From Luteitalea sp. (GTDB lineage Bacteria > Acidobacteriota > Vicinamibacteria > Vicinamibacterales > Vicinamibacteraceae), in NCBI GenBank assembly GCA_009377495.1, contig WHTZ01000061.1, positions 1 through 37,957 on the forward strand: a stretch of DNA of 37,957 nucleotides, written 5' to 3'. Of this stretch, positions 25,175 through 34,206 are shown piece after piece. The notes under the pieces were generated by a model, which saw nothing but the letters and a program-made list of their open reading frames with translations, was not told where the DNA came from and did no database searches. Position 1 is the first letter of the stretch; each line of letters opens with the position of its first letter. A program made the position numbers and the translations under genes.

Positions 25175-25305
25175 ACATCCTCTATTCACGCAGGCTATGA
25201 GCCGAGCCAACGCGGTTGTACAAGCCGGCGAGACGGTCGCCTCCACTCGAACGGCAGGACGCGTGCATCGAGGAGTCAGCCGCGCGTGATTTCGAAGTGA
25301 CTCAC

Positions 25306-26103
25306 ATGTTGTCCGTTCCGGGTCTGGAAAAGGGCTTGTCTATCCTGGAGCTGCTGGCCGGGTCCAGAAGGGGTCTGAGCCTTTCGGAGATCGCACGCAA
25401 GCTGACGCTGCCCAAGAGCACAACCCATTGCCTGCTGGTGACCTTGAAGAGTCTATGCTATGTGAGCAGTTCCGAGAGCACCGGACGTTACTTCGTGGGC
25501 TTGAAGTTGGTCGACCTGGGCAACCAGGCGTTGCGCGGGCTTCAGTTGCGGGAACAGACAATCTCCTTCCTACGATCACTTCAGGAAGCGACGCAGCTCA
25601 CGGTTCATCTGGCTATCCTCGAGCACGACGACATCGTACTGTTGGAGAAGCTGAAGACCGCCGAAACGCGCCGGATTGCTACCTGGGTCGGACGCCGGAT
25701 GGATGCCCACTGTACCGGCGTGGGGAAGGCAATTCTGGCGCATCTGCCCGACGCAGATCTTCACCGCTGCATCCTGGAGCACGGCCTTCCCCGGCACAAC
25801 GAGAACACCATCGCTTCCGAGAAGAGACTGGAACAAGAACTGGAAAGAATACGGAAGCAGGGGTTTGCTCTGGACGATGAAGAGGATGAACTGGGCTTTC
25901 GTTGTATCGCGGCGCCGATCTTCGATGGTGAGGGCGTGGTCGCCGCGGTGAGCGTGGTTGGCACGCTCGAGCAGATCACAGCCGACAACCTGGCCGCCCT
26001 GGCTGTCGAAGCAAAGACGACGGCTGGCGCCATTTCCCGAATTTTGAAGAACCGCCTGCAGAGCGGGGAGCCAGCCGGAATCGAGATGGCAACCCGGCCC
26101 TGA
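25306..26103 (+). CDS. IclR family transcriptional regulator (second copy)
   Basis: 265 aa from the ATG at 25306; a GTG at 25297 and an open frame to 25216 are alternatives, none with a clear Shine-Dalgarno. N-terminal winged helix (VPGLEKGLSILELLAG, LSEIARKLTLPKSTTHCLLVTLKSL) and IclR effector domain (about 85-255) with DAHCTGVGKAILAHL and GFALDDEEDELGFRCIAAPIFD. It is divergent from the rraA operon and upstream of oar3, so it is the best candidate to bind the GAAA-N6-TTTC dyads. It shares the domain layout of the first IclR but is clearly diverged from it. Confidence 0.94.
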   Translation: MLSVPGLEKGLSILELLAGSRRGLSLSEIARKLTLPKSTTHCLLVTLKSLCYVSSSESTGRYFVGLKLVDLGNQALRGLQLREQTISFLRSLQEATQLTVHLAILEHDDIVLLEKLKTAETRRIATWVGRRMDAHCTGVGKAILAHLPDADLHRCILEHGLPRHNENTIASEKRLEQELERIRKQGFALDDEEDELGFRCIAAPIFDGEGVVAAVSVVGTLEQITADNLAALAVEAKTTAGAISRILKNRLQSGEPAGIEMATRP

Positions 26104-26139
26104 ATGGCGGCCGACCCTGACCGACCGGATAGCGTTTCC

Positions 26140-26155
26140 GTTCAGCTAATTGAAC
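26140..26155 (+). promoter_or_regulatory. GTTCA-N6-TGAAC dyad upstream of oar3
   Basis: Perfect 5-bp arms GTTCA (26140-26144) and TGAAC (26151-26155) around GCTAAT. A CATAAT -10 candidate (26155-26160) directly abuts, so the dyad would sit in the promoter spacer. Half-sites differ from the GAAA-N6-TTTC class but the 6-nt centre is the same. Confidence 0.35.
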
Positions 26156-26226
26156 ATAATCACTCTCCCGGGCGCCTACCTACTTGTGCATCAGGGAGGA
26201 TTCGGCATCCTTCACGGGGAGGCGCT

Positions 26227-29200
26227 ATGAGACTCTATCGACTATCGCCTTTGTTGACCGTGGCATTCCTGGTGTGCGCCACCATCGCCTGGGCACAGAC
26301 AGGCACAGGCACTATTCAGGGAACCATCAAAGATCTGACCGGCGCGGCGATGCCGCGCGCGACAGTGAGCATTACGCATACGCAGACCGGCCGCGAGTAC
26401 AACACGACGAGCAACGAAGTAGGTTTTTACCTCTTTCCCTCAGTACAAACCGGGCAGTACGAGATCACCGTGGAAGCCGCCGGGATGGAAATCTGGAAAG
26501 GCGAGTTGACATTGAAAGCGGGTCAGATCGCGGAAGTGGATCCGATGCTGAAGATCGCAGGCGTATCCGACGAAGTCACCGTGGCCGGCGACGTCACGCC
26601 GCTGGTGACGACGTCCAATTCGACCCTGGCCAATGTGGTCGAGCGTGCCCGCATCGAGCAGTTACCCGTCAATGGCCGCTTCATCCAGAGTCTGATGTAC
26701 ATGACGACCCCGGGATTTGAAAGCGGAGCGTTGCCCCGTCTTTTTGGGCTGCGTGGTGCGGTCGAGATCTTGCAGGACGGCGCCGTGCTGCAGAACCGGC
26801 AGTGGCAGTCGATCCCGGCGCGCCCCCCAGGGTTGGACACAATCGAGGAGTTTCGGGCGGAAACCAGCAACTCCTCGGCCAAGATGAATCGTCCCGGCAC
26901 CGTCATTCTGACGACCCGTGCCGGTACGAACGAGTTCCATGGCGCGGTCTTCGAGACCCATCGCAACAGCGCCATTGGTGTGGCCCGCGCCCGGGAGGAT
27001 TTCTACGATAAGCCGCCTCACCTGGTGCGCAATGAGTTCGGCGCGTCACTCGGTGGACCGGTGTTCATTCCCAAGCTGTATAGTGGGAATAACAAGACCT
27101 TTTTCTTCGTCTCCTACGAGGGGTTTCGTAACAGGACTGCCACGACGACAGCCGTGTCGGTGCCAACCGCGGCGATGAGAGAAGGCGATTTCAGCGGCCT
27201 GATTGACGCCGAAGGCCGCCCGATTAGCCTTTACGACCCGCTGACCACGGATGCCACATGGAACCGGCAGCCGTTTCCGAACAACCAGATTCCGATCGAT
27301 CGGCGTAGCCCGTTGGCCACTTACCTTTACAGTGTCACGCCCTTGCCGACCGATCCCGACGTGAATCCGCTGGTGGCGCCCAATTGGTTCGGCGTGGGCT
27401 TCAACCGCCAGAATCAATCGACGATCACGACCCGGATAGACCACCGGCTCTCGGGGCGCGACCAGATCTTCTTCCGCTATTCGCACAATCCCGCCTACCA
27501 ATTCCAAACCTCTGCGCTCGGGGACAGCCCGACCACCCTCGATGGCAGAGCCAACGCCAGATTCAATAACGGGGACAACGACAGCGGCGTGGCGACCTGG
27601 ACCCACATGTTCTCGCCGACTTTCTTCAGCGAAACCCTCTTCGCCGTGCAACGGGATTCGCGCCAGATTCTGCCTGCCGCTCCCCAAAACATCTCAGGCG
27701 AGCTTGGGTTGCCCAATCCATTCGGCGGGATAGGATTTCCGCGAATTCAGCCCACCGGCTTCCAGATGGACTATGACAGCGGCACGAACCCGAACATTGA
27801 CTTCAGCCGGATTTACAACGTGGATCAAAACTTCACCCTGGTCAAAGGCCGACACGAGCTCCAGTTCGGCGGGCGCTGGCGCTATGAGTCGCTGGATGTT
27901 CTTCCCGATCAGCAGGAGCAGCAAGGGAGAATCCAGTTCTCTTCACGCGCGACGCAGCTTTACGATCCCAGTTCCGGTTCAGCCTACAGCAACGTGCCAT
28001 TCACCGGCCACGACGCCGCCAACCTGTTTCTGGGTCACGCTGTCTATAGCGCGCGCTTTTGGCGGGGGTTCTTCCGCATGCGCGGCGGTGAGACGGCCGC
28101 CTACTTCCAGGACAACTTCAAGGTGAGCTCCCGGTTGACGTTGAACCTGGGCCTGCGCTACGAATACAACCGCCCGCCCACGGAACGGGACAACAGCCTG
28201 ATCGGTTTCAACCCAGAAACAAAGGGCATCGTGATGCCGCGCTCAATCGAGGACCTGACCACGCTCGGGCACGTACATCCGACCATTGTGAAGGCGTTTG
28301 CCGATCAGGGCGTCACATACGAGACTCCGTCGCAAGCGGGTCTGCCGAACAGCCTCGTGTTCCCGAATCGCTGGGACTTCGGCCCACGCGCGGGCTTCGC
28401 CTGGTCCATCGGGCCGCAGGCTAAGCCCACAGTTGTGCGCGGCGGATACTCGCTGTTTTACTTCCCCGAAGAATTGCGAGCCGCCACTGGCGACCTGCGC
28501 GCGATTGTGCCCACGACGGCCGTTTTCGCGAACAACCCGAACTCTTCCGAACAAAGCCCGGACGGGTTGCCCAATTATCTGTTGCGCTCCGTGCCCAGGA
28601 TCATCACCGGCGTCAACAGCGAAGATGCGCTGGACCTTGACAGGGTCACGGGCATCACCCCTGGGACCGCAACGGTTTTCTTCATGGATCCGCACCAGCC
28701 GACGGCGCGAGCCCACGAGTGGAACCTGACGGTGGAGCGCGAGATTCTAGACAACACTGTTCTCAAACTTAGCTATGCCGGCACGCATGGCTCCAATCTC
28801 AATCAATGGCACTCCTTAAACGAGCCGACGAATCCTTATATCTGGCATGTCACCACGGGGGAACCGCTGCCTACAGGCCCCCTCGCAAACGTCGCCAGAA
28901 GGAATCTCGACCGGGAAATTTTCGGCACGATCCGGGAGTTCAAGAAGACCGGCTGGTCGAACAGCAACAACTTTGTCGCCGAAATACAGCACCGGTATTC
29001 TAAGGGCTATGCCTTCCAGATGTTTTACGTGTTGAGCAACGCCCTGCGCGTCGCCGGCGACGGCTGGCGCGACGATATTCTGCCGGCGACTCATGAGTTT
29101 CTGCCGGGGGCGGTGCCGGACGACGTAGAGGCGCGCAACCGGCTTCTGTTCTACGGCCGCGACATCGCCATTCCCAAGCACCGCGTCGTCTGGAACTGGA

Positions 29201-29892
29201 TTGTGGATCTCCCCTTCGGCCGCGGTAAACTGCTGGGCCGCAACACGAGTGGATTCCTCAATACGCTGATCGGCGGCTGGCAGATCGCCGGCGCCGGACG
29301 ACTCAACAGCCGTCATTTCGCGTTGCCGACCTCCATGTGGGGCCCAGTCGGCAACGTCGAAGTCTATGGTAAGAAATATCCGATTCAGGACTGCCGGAGC
29401 GGCGTCTGCTTTGACGGGTTTCTCTACTACAATGGCTACATCCCGGCTAATCGGATCAACAGCGTGGACCAGAACGGAAACCCCAATGGCGTGATGGGAG
29501 TGCCCGATTCCTACACACCATTCCAGACGCCCATCAACCCGACCCCGAGAGACGGGGGAAGTCCGAGCGATCCGCTGTTCCCGTTCTACGAGACCGACAC
29601 CGTTTTCGTCCGCCTCAAGGACGGGACCAACCAGCGTGTCACCTTCGACGCTAACCTGCATCCGATGCAGAACCAATTCCTGGCGGGACCGATGGTCTGG
29701 TCGATGGACGCTTCCGTCTTCAAGTCGGTCCCACTCAAGGACGGAATGTTCTTTCGGTTCAGCCTTGACGTCTTCAACGTGCTCAACATGCCGGGCACGA
29801 CTATGCCCGATACGACCAGCGGGATCATTTCCAACCAGTTTTCTGAAAACCCGCCCCGCGTCATGCAGCTGACGGGGCGGCTGAGCTGGTAA
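26227..29892 (+). CDS. Oar-like TonB-dependent outer-membrane receptor (oar3)
   Basis: 1221 aa from the ATG at 26227, which has GGGGAGG upstream and opens directly into a signal peptide (LLTVAFLVCATIAWAQ). An open frame back to 26104 is not supported. Carboxypeptidase-regulatory-like domain at about 25-110 (GTIQGTIKDLTGAAMPRATVSI ... QYEITVEAAGMEIW), plug at about 115-230 with VEILQDGAVLQN in place of the usual xDGVDxND box, then a long barrel with NKTFFFVSYEGFRNRT, ending RLSW. It is longer than the other two intact copies, with extra sequence late in the barrel. First gene of an oar-TPR-CRTAC1 run. Confidence 0.92.
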   Translation: MRLYRLSPLLTVAFLVCATIAWAQTGTGTIQGTIKDLTGAAMPRATVSITHTQTGREYNTTSNEVGFYLFPSVQTGQYEITVEAAGMEIWKGELTLKAGQIAEVDPMLKIAGVSDEVTVAGDVTPLVTTSNSTLANVVERARIEQLPVNGRFIQSLMYMTTPGFESGALPRLFGLRGAVEILQDGAVLQNRQWQSIPARPPGLDTIEEFRAETSNSSAKMNRPGTVILTTRAGTNEFHGAVFETHRNSAIGVARAREDFYDKPPHLVRNEFGASLGGPVFIPKLYSGNNKTFFFVSYEGFRNRTATTTAVSVPTAAMREGDFSGLIDAEGRPISLYDPLTTDATWNRQPFPNNQIPIDRRSPLATYLYSVTPLPTDPDVNPLVAPNWFGVGFNRQNQSTITTRIDHRLSGRDQIFFRYSHNPAYQFQTSALGDSPTTLDGRANARFNNGDNDSGVATWTHMFSPTFFSETLFAVQRDSRQILPAAPQNISGELGLPNPFGGIGFPRIQPTGFQMDYDSGTNPNIDFSRIYNVDQNFTLVKGRHELQFGGRWRYESLDVLPDQQEQQGRIQFSSRATQLYDPSSGSAYSNVPFTGHDAANLFLGHAVYSARFWRGFFRMRGGETAAYFQDNFKVSSRLTLNLGLRYEYNRPPTERDNSLIGFNPETKGIVMPRSIEDLTTLGHVHPTIVKAFADQGVTYETPSQAGLPNSLVFPNRWDFGPRAGFAWSIGPQAKPTVVRGGYSLFYFPEELRAATGDLRAIVPTTAVFANNPNSSEQSPDGLPNYLLRSVPRIITGVNSEDALDLDRVTGITPGTATVFFMDPHQPTARAHEWNLTVEREILDNTVLKLSYAGTHGSNLNQWHSLNEPTNPYIWHVTTGEPLPTGPLANVARRNLDREIFGTIREFKKTGWSNSNNFVAEIQHRYSKGYAFQMFYVLSNALRVAGDGWRDDILPATHEFLPGAVPDDVEARNRLLFYGRDIAIPKHRVVWNWIVDLPFGRGKLLGRNTSGFLNTLIGGWQIAGAGRLNSRHFALPTSMWGPVGNVEVYGKKYPIQDCRSGVCFDGFLYYNGYIPANRINSVDQNGNPNGVMGVPDSYTPFQTPINPTPRDGGSPSDPLFPFYETDTVFVRLKDGTNQRVTFDANLHPMQNQFLAGPMVWSMDASVFKSVPLKDGMFFRFSLDVFNVLNMPGTTMPDTTSGIISNQFSENPPRVMQLTGRLSW

Positions 29893-29984
29893 AAGAAAGC
29901 GCGCCCGTGGCGCAATCGCCTGTTTGTGGATGGGCGTTCCTGCGCTCCGCAAACTGGTCTCACGCACAAGGCGTTGATCACAGC

Positions 29985-31157
29985 ATGTTCGCTCGACCTT
30001 ACATCGTGGTGATCTGGTGCGTTTGTGGCGTAGCGTCTCTCGCCGGAGCAGCACCGCTCGGAGGCCAGACTCCGGGCCCCGAAGGCGGCCTTCTCCCGGA
30101 GCGCACCGGGACAGCCGAGCGGCAGGGCGATCTCGAGACGGCGGTCAGCGAGTTGCGGAGGGTGATCGAATCGAATCCGTCAGACGCTGAAGCGCATGGG
30201 CGGCTCGGGATGGTCTATCGCCGGCTGGGCAGGCTGCCGGAGGCCATCGAGTCGCTGGAAAACGCCCTGCGGCTGGATCCGACCCTGCCGCGTCTGAACA
30301 TTCTGCTCGGCTTCAGCTTCTTGGAAGCCGGCCGCTACCAGGATGCCATTCCACTGCTGGCGGCGGCCTTCGAGCTGGAACGGAAATCCGCAGTGCGGTC
30401 AGTTGTGGGACAGCGTTTGGTGGCATGTTATCTGGCAGCCGCCGACGAGGAACGGGCGCTGGAGGTGGTTCAGAAACTGCGCCAGGATTCTCCCGACGAT
30501 CTGGATGTGTTGCACCTCGCGCTGCGCGTCTACATGCGCCTTTGGAACAGTGGGTTTCAGCGTCTGCTGACCGAGGCTCCTCGGTCGCGTCAGGCGCGGC
30601 TGATCGTAGCCGAAAGCCTCGAATCCCAGGGGCGATTCACCGAAGCGGCGAATGAGTATGCGCAGATCGTGAGCATGGAACCGGAGGTGCCAGGCATACA
30701 TTTCCAGTTGGGACGCATGATCCTGCGGAGCGACACGGCGGCTAGCGGCGGCGATGAGAAAGCCATGGCGGAGTTCCGCACAGAACTGGCGATCAACCCG
30801 ATGCATGTGGGCGCGCTGGTTGAAATTGGCGAAATCCATCTCAAGCGCGGGCGGTTCTCAGAGGCATCGAAGAGCTTCTCGCAGGCCTTGAAGGTGCAAC
30901 CGGTTTTCGTGGCCGCGAGGTTGGGTTTGGCGAAAGTGCGGATCGCGGAAAAACAGTGGGCCGAGGCTCTCGATCAATTGGAGTACGCCCGGGAACTGGC
31001 GCCGGAGGACGAAGCCGTCGCTTACAACCTCATGGTCTCGTACCGTGCGCTTGGCAGAACCGCAGAAGCCAGGTCAGCCCTCGATGCCTTCCAGCAACTC
31101 AAGAAACGTAGACAGCAGAGCCGCTCCGGCTTGCCCGCAGGTATTCCGCAACAATGA
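29985..31157 (+). CDS. Exported TPR-repeat protein
   Basis: 390 aa from the ATG at 29985, which gives a signal peptide (YIVVIWCVCGVASLAGAAPLGG). A GTG at 29907 would add 26 residues ahead of it. About eight TPR units follow from residue 50 (AEAHGRLGMVYRRLGRLPEAIESLENALRLDP and similar). The stop overlaps the CRTAC1 ATG by 4 nt (ATGA), which indicates translational coupling. It parallels the oar1-TPR pair at the other end of the window. The role is probably in assembling or supporting the Oar/CRTAC1 surface system (inference). Confidence 0.85.
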   Translation: MFARPYIVVIWCVCGVASLAGAAPLGGQTPGPEGGLLPERTGTAERQGDLETAVSELRRVIESNPSDAEAHGRLGMVYRRLGRLPEAIESLENALRLDPTLPRLNILLGFSFLEAGRYQDAIPLLAAAFELERKSAVRSVVGQRLVACYLAAADEERALEVVQKLRQDSPDDLDVLHLALRVYMRLWNSGFQRLLTEAPRSRQARLIVAESLESQGRFTEAANEYAQIVSMEPEVPGIHFQLGRMILRSDTAASGGDEKAMAEFRTELAINPMHVGALVEIGEIHLKRGRFSEASKSFSQALKVQPVFVAARLGLAKVRIAEKQWAEALDQLEYARELAPEDEAVAYNLMVSYRALGRTAEARSALDAFQQLKKRRQQSRSGLPAGIPQQ

Positions 31158-32857
31158 TCCGGTACCTGCTCGTTCTGGTGTTCCTTGCTCTCGCCGCTGT
31201 CGTTCGCGGGTCTGGGACGCCGCAGGGCGGAGCGGATTTCGTTGACGTCGCAAGGACTGCTGGCCTGACCGTGAGCACCGTTTTCGGGGGAGAGAAGACC
31301 AAACGCTACATTCTCGAAACGACCGGCGGCGGTGTGGCCTTCTTCGACTATGACAACGACGGGTGGCTCGATATCTTCCTGGTCAATGGCGCACGGTTCG
31401 GGAGCCAGTCTGGCGCGACCAATCACTTGTACCGCAACCGGCGCGACGGCACGTTCCAAGACCTCACGCGGCGCGCCGGGTTCGACCGAGGCGGCTGGGG
31501 TCAAGGTGTCTGTGCCGGAGACTTCGACAATGATGGGAACACGGATCTACTGGTCACCTACTGGGGACACAACGTGCTCTACCGCAATCGCGGAGACGGT
31601 ACCTTCACCGACGTGACGGAAGCTGCCGGGTTGAAGCAGCATCGAGTCCGCTGGGGCAGCGGCTGCGCTTTTCTCGATTACGATCGCGACGGACTGCTGG
31701 ACCTGTTCATCGCCAACTACATTGACTTCGACCCGAAGACCGCACCTGATCCGGGCTCCGGTCCGAACTGCCATTATCGCGGCCTTCCGGTGAACTGCGG
31801 GCCGCGCGGGTTGAAGGGTGAAAGCAACGTGTTGTTCCATAACGAGGGGCGCGGAAGGTTCCGGGACGTTTCGGATTCATCGGGAGTGTCGGGCGCGCGC
31901 CCACACTATGGGCTGGGCGTGCTCACGGCAGACTTCGATAATGACGGATGGGTGGACATCTACGTGGCCAACGACAAGACGGCAAGCCTGCTGTTCCACA
32001 ACAAACGGGACGGAACGTTCGAGGAAATCGGCGTCTACTCCGGCACAGCCTACGACGCCGACGGGAGCGTCACGTCCGGCATGGGAGTGGCAGCAGGAGA
32101 TTTCGACCGCGACGGATGGCTCGATATTCTGAAGACCAATTTCTCGGACGAGTCCGCTTCGCTCTATCAGAATAGGCGCGACGGCCTGTTCCTTGACGCC
32201 GCACTGCAACTGGGGCTGGGCGGGAACCAGAAGTGGGTCGGTTGGGGATGTGGTTTAGCGGACTTCGACAATGACGGATGGCCGGACATCCTGATCGTGA
32301 ACGGACACGTCTTCCCCGAACTTGACGGGGCAGGATTGGGATCAAGCTTCAGACAGCCGCGCGTGCTGTATCGAAACATTCGTGGGGAGCGATTCGAGGA
32401 CGTGTCCGCCAGTGCCGGCCCAGCCATCACCACACCCGCCGCCAGCAGAGGAGCGGCCTTCGGCGACTTCGACAACGACGGTGCGCTTGACGTCGTGATC
32501 AACAATATGAACGACAAGCCGGCGTTGCTGCGTTCACAGAACCGCAGGCGGAACCACTGGGTGCTGATCCGGTTGGAGGGCTCTCGGTCCAATCGGAGCG
32601 CGATTGGAACGCGGGTCACCTGCGTCACCGGCATCCGACGCCAGATTGACGAGGTTCGCAGTGGGGGCAGTTTCTTTTCGCAGAACGATTTCCGGATACA
32701 TTTTGGGCTTGGCAGCGCCCGCCAGATTGACCTCATCGAGATCCGCTGGCCGAGTGGCGCGGTGCAGCACCTGCGCGGCTGTGATGTAGACCAGATCATC
32801 GATATTAAGGAAGGGGTGAAAGAAGCACTGGCGGGCACTTGCGAAACGACCCCCTGA
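31154..32857 (+). CDS. CRTAC1 family protein (FG-GAP/VCBS propeller with ASPIC/UnbV domain)
   Basis: A 567-aa secreted protein with a signal peptide (YLLVLVFLALAAVVRG, 4-19). Seven calcium-binding propeller loops are visible: DYDNDGWLD, DFDNDGNTD, DYDRDGLLD, DFDNDGWVD, DFDRDGWLD, DFDNDGWPD and DFDNDGALD, each in an FG-GAP/VCBS-type blade. The C-terminal ASPIC/UnbV module (about 470-550) shows HWVLIRLEGSRSNRSAIGTRV, then RSGGSFFSQNDFRIHFGLG, then IRWPSG. It starts within the TPR stop (ATGA). The family is abundant near Oar receptors in Acidobacteriota. Biochemical function is unknown; a surface-binding role is assumed. Confidence 0.93.
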   Translation: MIRYLLVLVFLALAAVVRGSGTPQGGADFVDVARTAGLTVSTVFGGEKTKRYILETTGGGVAFFDYDNDGWLDIFLVNGARFGSQSGATNHLYRNRRDGTFQDLTRRAGFDRGGWGQGVCAGDFDNDGNTDLLVTYWGHNVLYRNRGDGTFTDVTEAAGLKQHRVRWGSGCAFLDYDRDGLLDLFIANYIDFDPKTAPDPGSGPNCHYRGLPVNCGPRGLKGESNVLFHNEGRGRFRDVSDSSGVSGARPHYGLGVLTADFDNDGWVDIYVANDKTASLLFHNKRDGTFEEIGVYSGTAYDADGSVTSGMGVAAGDFDRDGWLDILKTNFSDESASLYQNRRDGLFLDAALQLGLGGNQKWVGWGCGLADFDNDGWPDILIVNGHVFPELDGAGLGSSFRQPRVLYRNIRGERFEDVSASAGPAITTPAASRGAAFGDFDNDGALDVVINNMNDKPALLRSQNRRRNHWVLIRLEGSRSNRSAIGTRVTCVTGIRRQIDEVRSGGSFFSQNDFRIHFGLGSARQIDLIEIRWPSGAVQHLRGCDVDQIIDIKEGVKEALAGTCETTP

Positions 32858-32906
32858 CGTTTTGAGTCACAGCCAGCCCGCCATCTCACAATCCTGACGT
32901 GCCCCC

Positions 32907-33970
32907 TCAGCGGGAACGGCTAGATGCCCATTCGATACGGTGCACACCGGCGTGCACGCGCTGCGGGTACGCGATGACCTCCAGCCGTTGTCGCGCGGGG
33001 TCGAACGTGATGCCAGGACCCTCCTTCACCTGCAGGCGCACACCACTATTGACCTGTTCGGCCGCAAGCACCGTGTAGGGATACACCCAGCCGTCCGCCG
33101 TCAGCAGACGAACGACCTGGCCCACCTGTGGAAGCTCGCGACCTGTCGGGTCGATAACGAGCGCATCGCCTACGACGGCACGCAGACTGGCGGTTTGTGC
33201 CGGGCCGGAGGGTAAGCGGAAGCCGCCGCGGCGCCACCCGCCGAGGCCGAGCGCATAGGCGTGCTCGACTCGTTCGCCGCGCAGTGAGAGTACGCCAAGT
33301 TCGCCCTGGAAGGTCGCGTCACCGACGGTGATCGGCCGAGGCGCTCCGTAGATGATCAGGTCCGTTCGATCTTCTGTCCGAACGCGCAGCGCGAGCGTCG
33401 CGCCTGGAACTGCAAGACGCTCGATCCCGTTCAGGAACGGCGTGCCGCTGTGCGGCTCCAGGACCGCCGCAAACGTGCTCCGCTCATCCTCCGGTTCATG
33501 CCGCAGCATCAGGAACGGCCGCTGGAATTCTTCCAATCTTGCGTCGTCTTCCTTGGCTCCTCGAATCGAGGGGTTCTCGCCAAGTTCATCGGGTATTTGT
33601 CGCTGGGGTAGCGGTGGTTGCAGTAGCGACAATAGACTTCGCCAGGGCGCTGAGGCGTCCAGGCGAGCTGCCCCTCCTGCCGACCGCTGTTGCAGTTGGG
33701 ACATCCCACGAAGCGCAGCCCTGCCTGTTCGGGCACCAGGCTGACCAGATCCGGATCCTCTAGGCCCCGCACAAAAGCCGTGGCCTCGAGCAGCGCGGGA
33801 AGGTCTTTGCTCGAGGCATCGGGTGGAAACACCGCGGCCGCCGGGTGCCGATCGACGGGGGCCCCGCAGGCAGGCAACGCAAGCGCACTGGCTAGGATCT
33901 TCGCCGCGAGAGCAAGGAAGCGCACCAGACAAGCGCGATCAAGCAGACGCACAATAACGCCTGTCCTCAT
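32907..33970 (-). pseudogene. Heparinase II/III-like lipoprotein, middle deleted and frameshifted
   Basis: Two frames carry the two ends of one gene. From an ATG at 33970: a signal peptide with possible lipobox (ALALPAC), then VGCPNCNSGRQEGQLAWTP and EVYCRYCNHRYPSDKYPMN, a Cys-rich segment typical of the N-terminus of these lyases. Similarity ends there and that frame stops at 33509. In another minus frame the C-terminal beta-sandwich begins at about LEEFQRPFLMLRHEPEDERS (near 33540) and continues to 32907. The alpha/alpha-toroid catalytic domain (several hundred residues) is missing, so it cannot be an active lyase. The junction lies near 33540-33590. Confidence 0.7.
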
Positions 33971-34030
33971 CGCGTGTGCATCCCCCGCGCGCTCAACTGG
34001 GTGATGCGCGGGCATCCGATCTCTACCCTG

Positions 34031-34073
34031 TTTCCAAGGACGGAAAGACTAGTTTCTAACTGGAAACCGAAAC
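34031..34073. promoter_or_regulatory. Array of alternating TTTC/GAAA half-sites
   Basis: TTTCC (34031-34035), GGAAA (34042-34046), TTTC (34053-34056), GAAA (34063-34066) and GAAAC (34069-34073). The first three gaps between four-base half-sites give dyads TTTCC-N6-GGAAA, GAAA-N6-TTTC and TTTC-N6-GAAA, so half-sites recur about once per helical turn. It lies between the divergent heparinase pseudogene and the propeller gene, in a 236-bp gap otherwise without genes. Confidence 0.4.
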
Positions 34074-34206
34074 TTAGCACGTCACGTGCCCTGGGTCAAC
34101 AGGGCCCGGGAGAGCGGGAAGATTCCGCCTTGGCCAAACAGTTGACTTGCGCCCGTTCAACGTGAATAGTTATCTAAATTTCTGATTCAGCTCTGGAGGG
34201 AGAGGG

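Larger units (their letters stand above)
24862..25305. other. 444-bp divergent intergenic region between rraA and the second iclR
   Basis: Holds control signals for both directions: operator-like dyads at 24868-24885 and 25024-25040, a TTGACA (24988-24993) with a TACTAT -10 candidate (25009-25014, 15-bp spacing, sub-optimal) facing iclR, and a palindromic repeat at 25122-25174. No coding sequence is convincing, although the iclR frame is open back to 25216. Confidence 0.5.
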
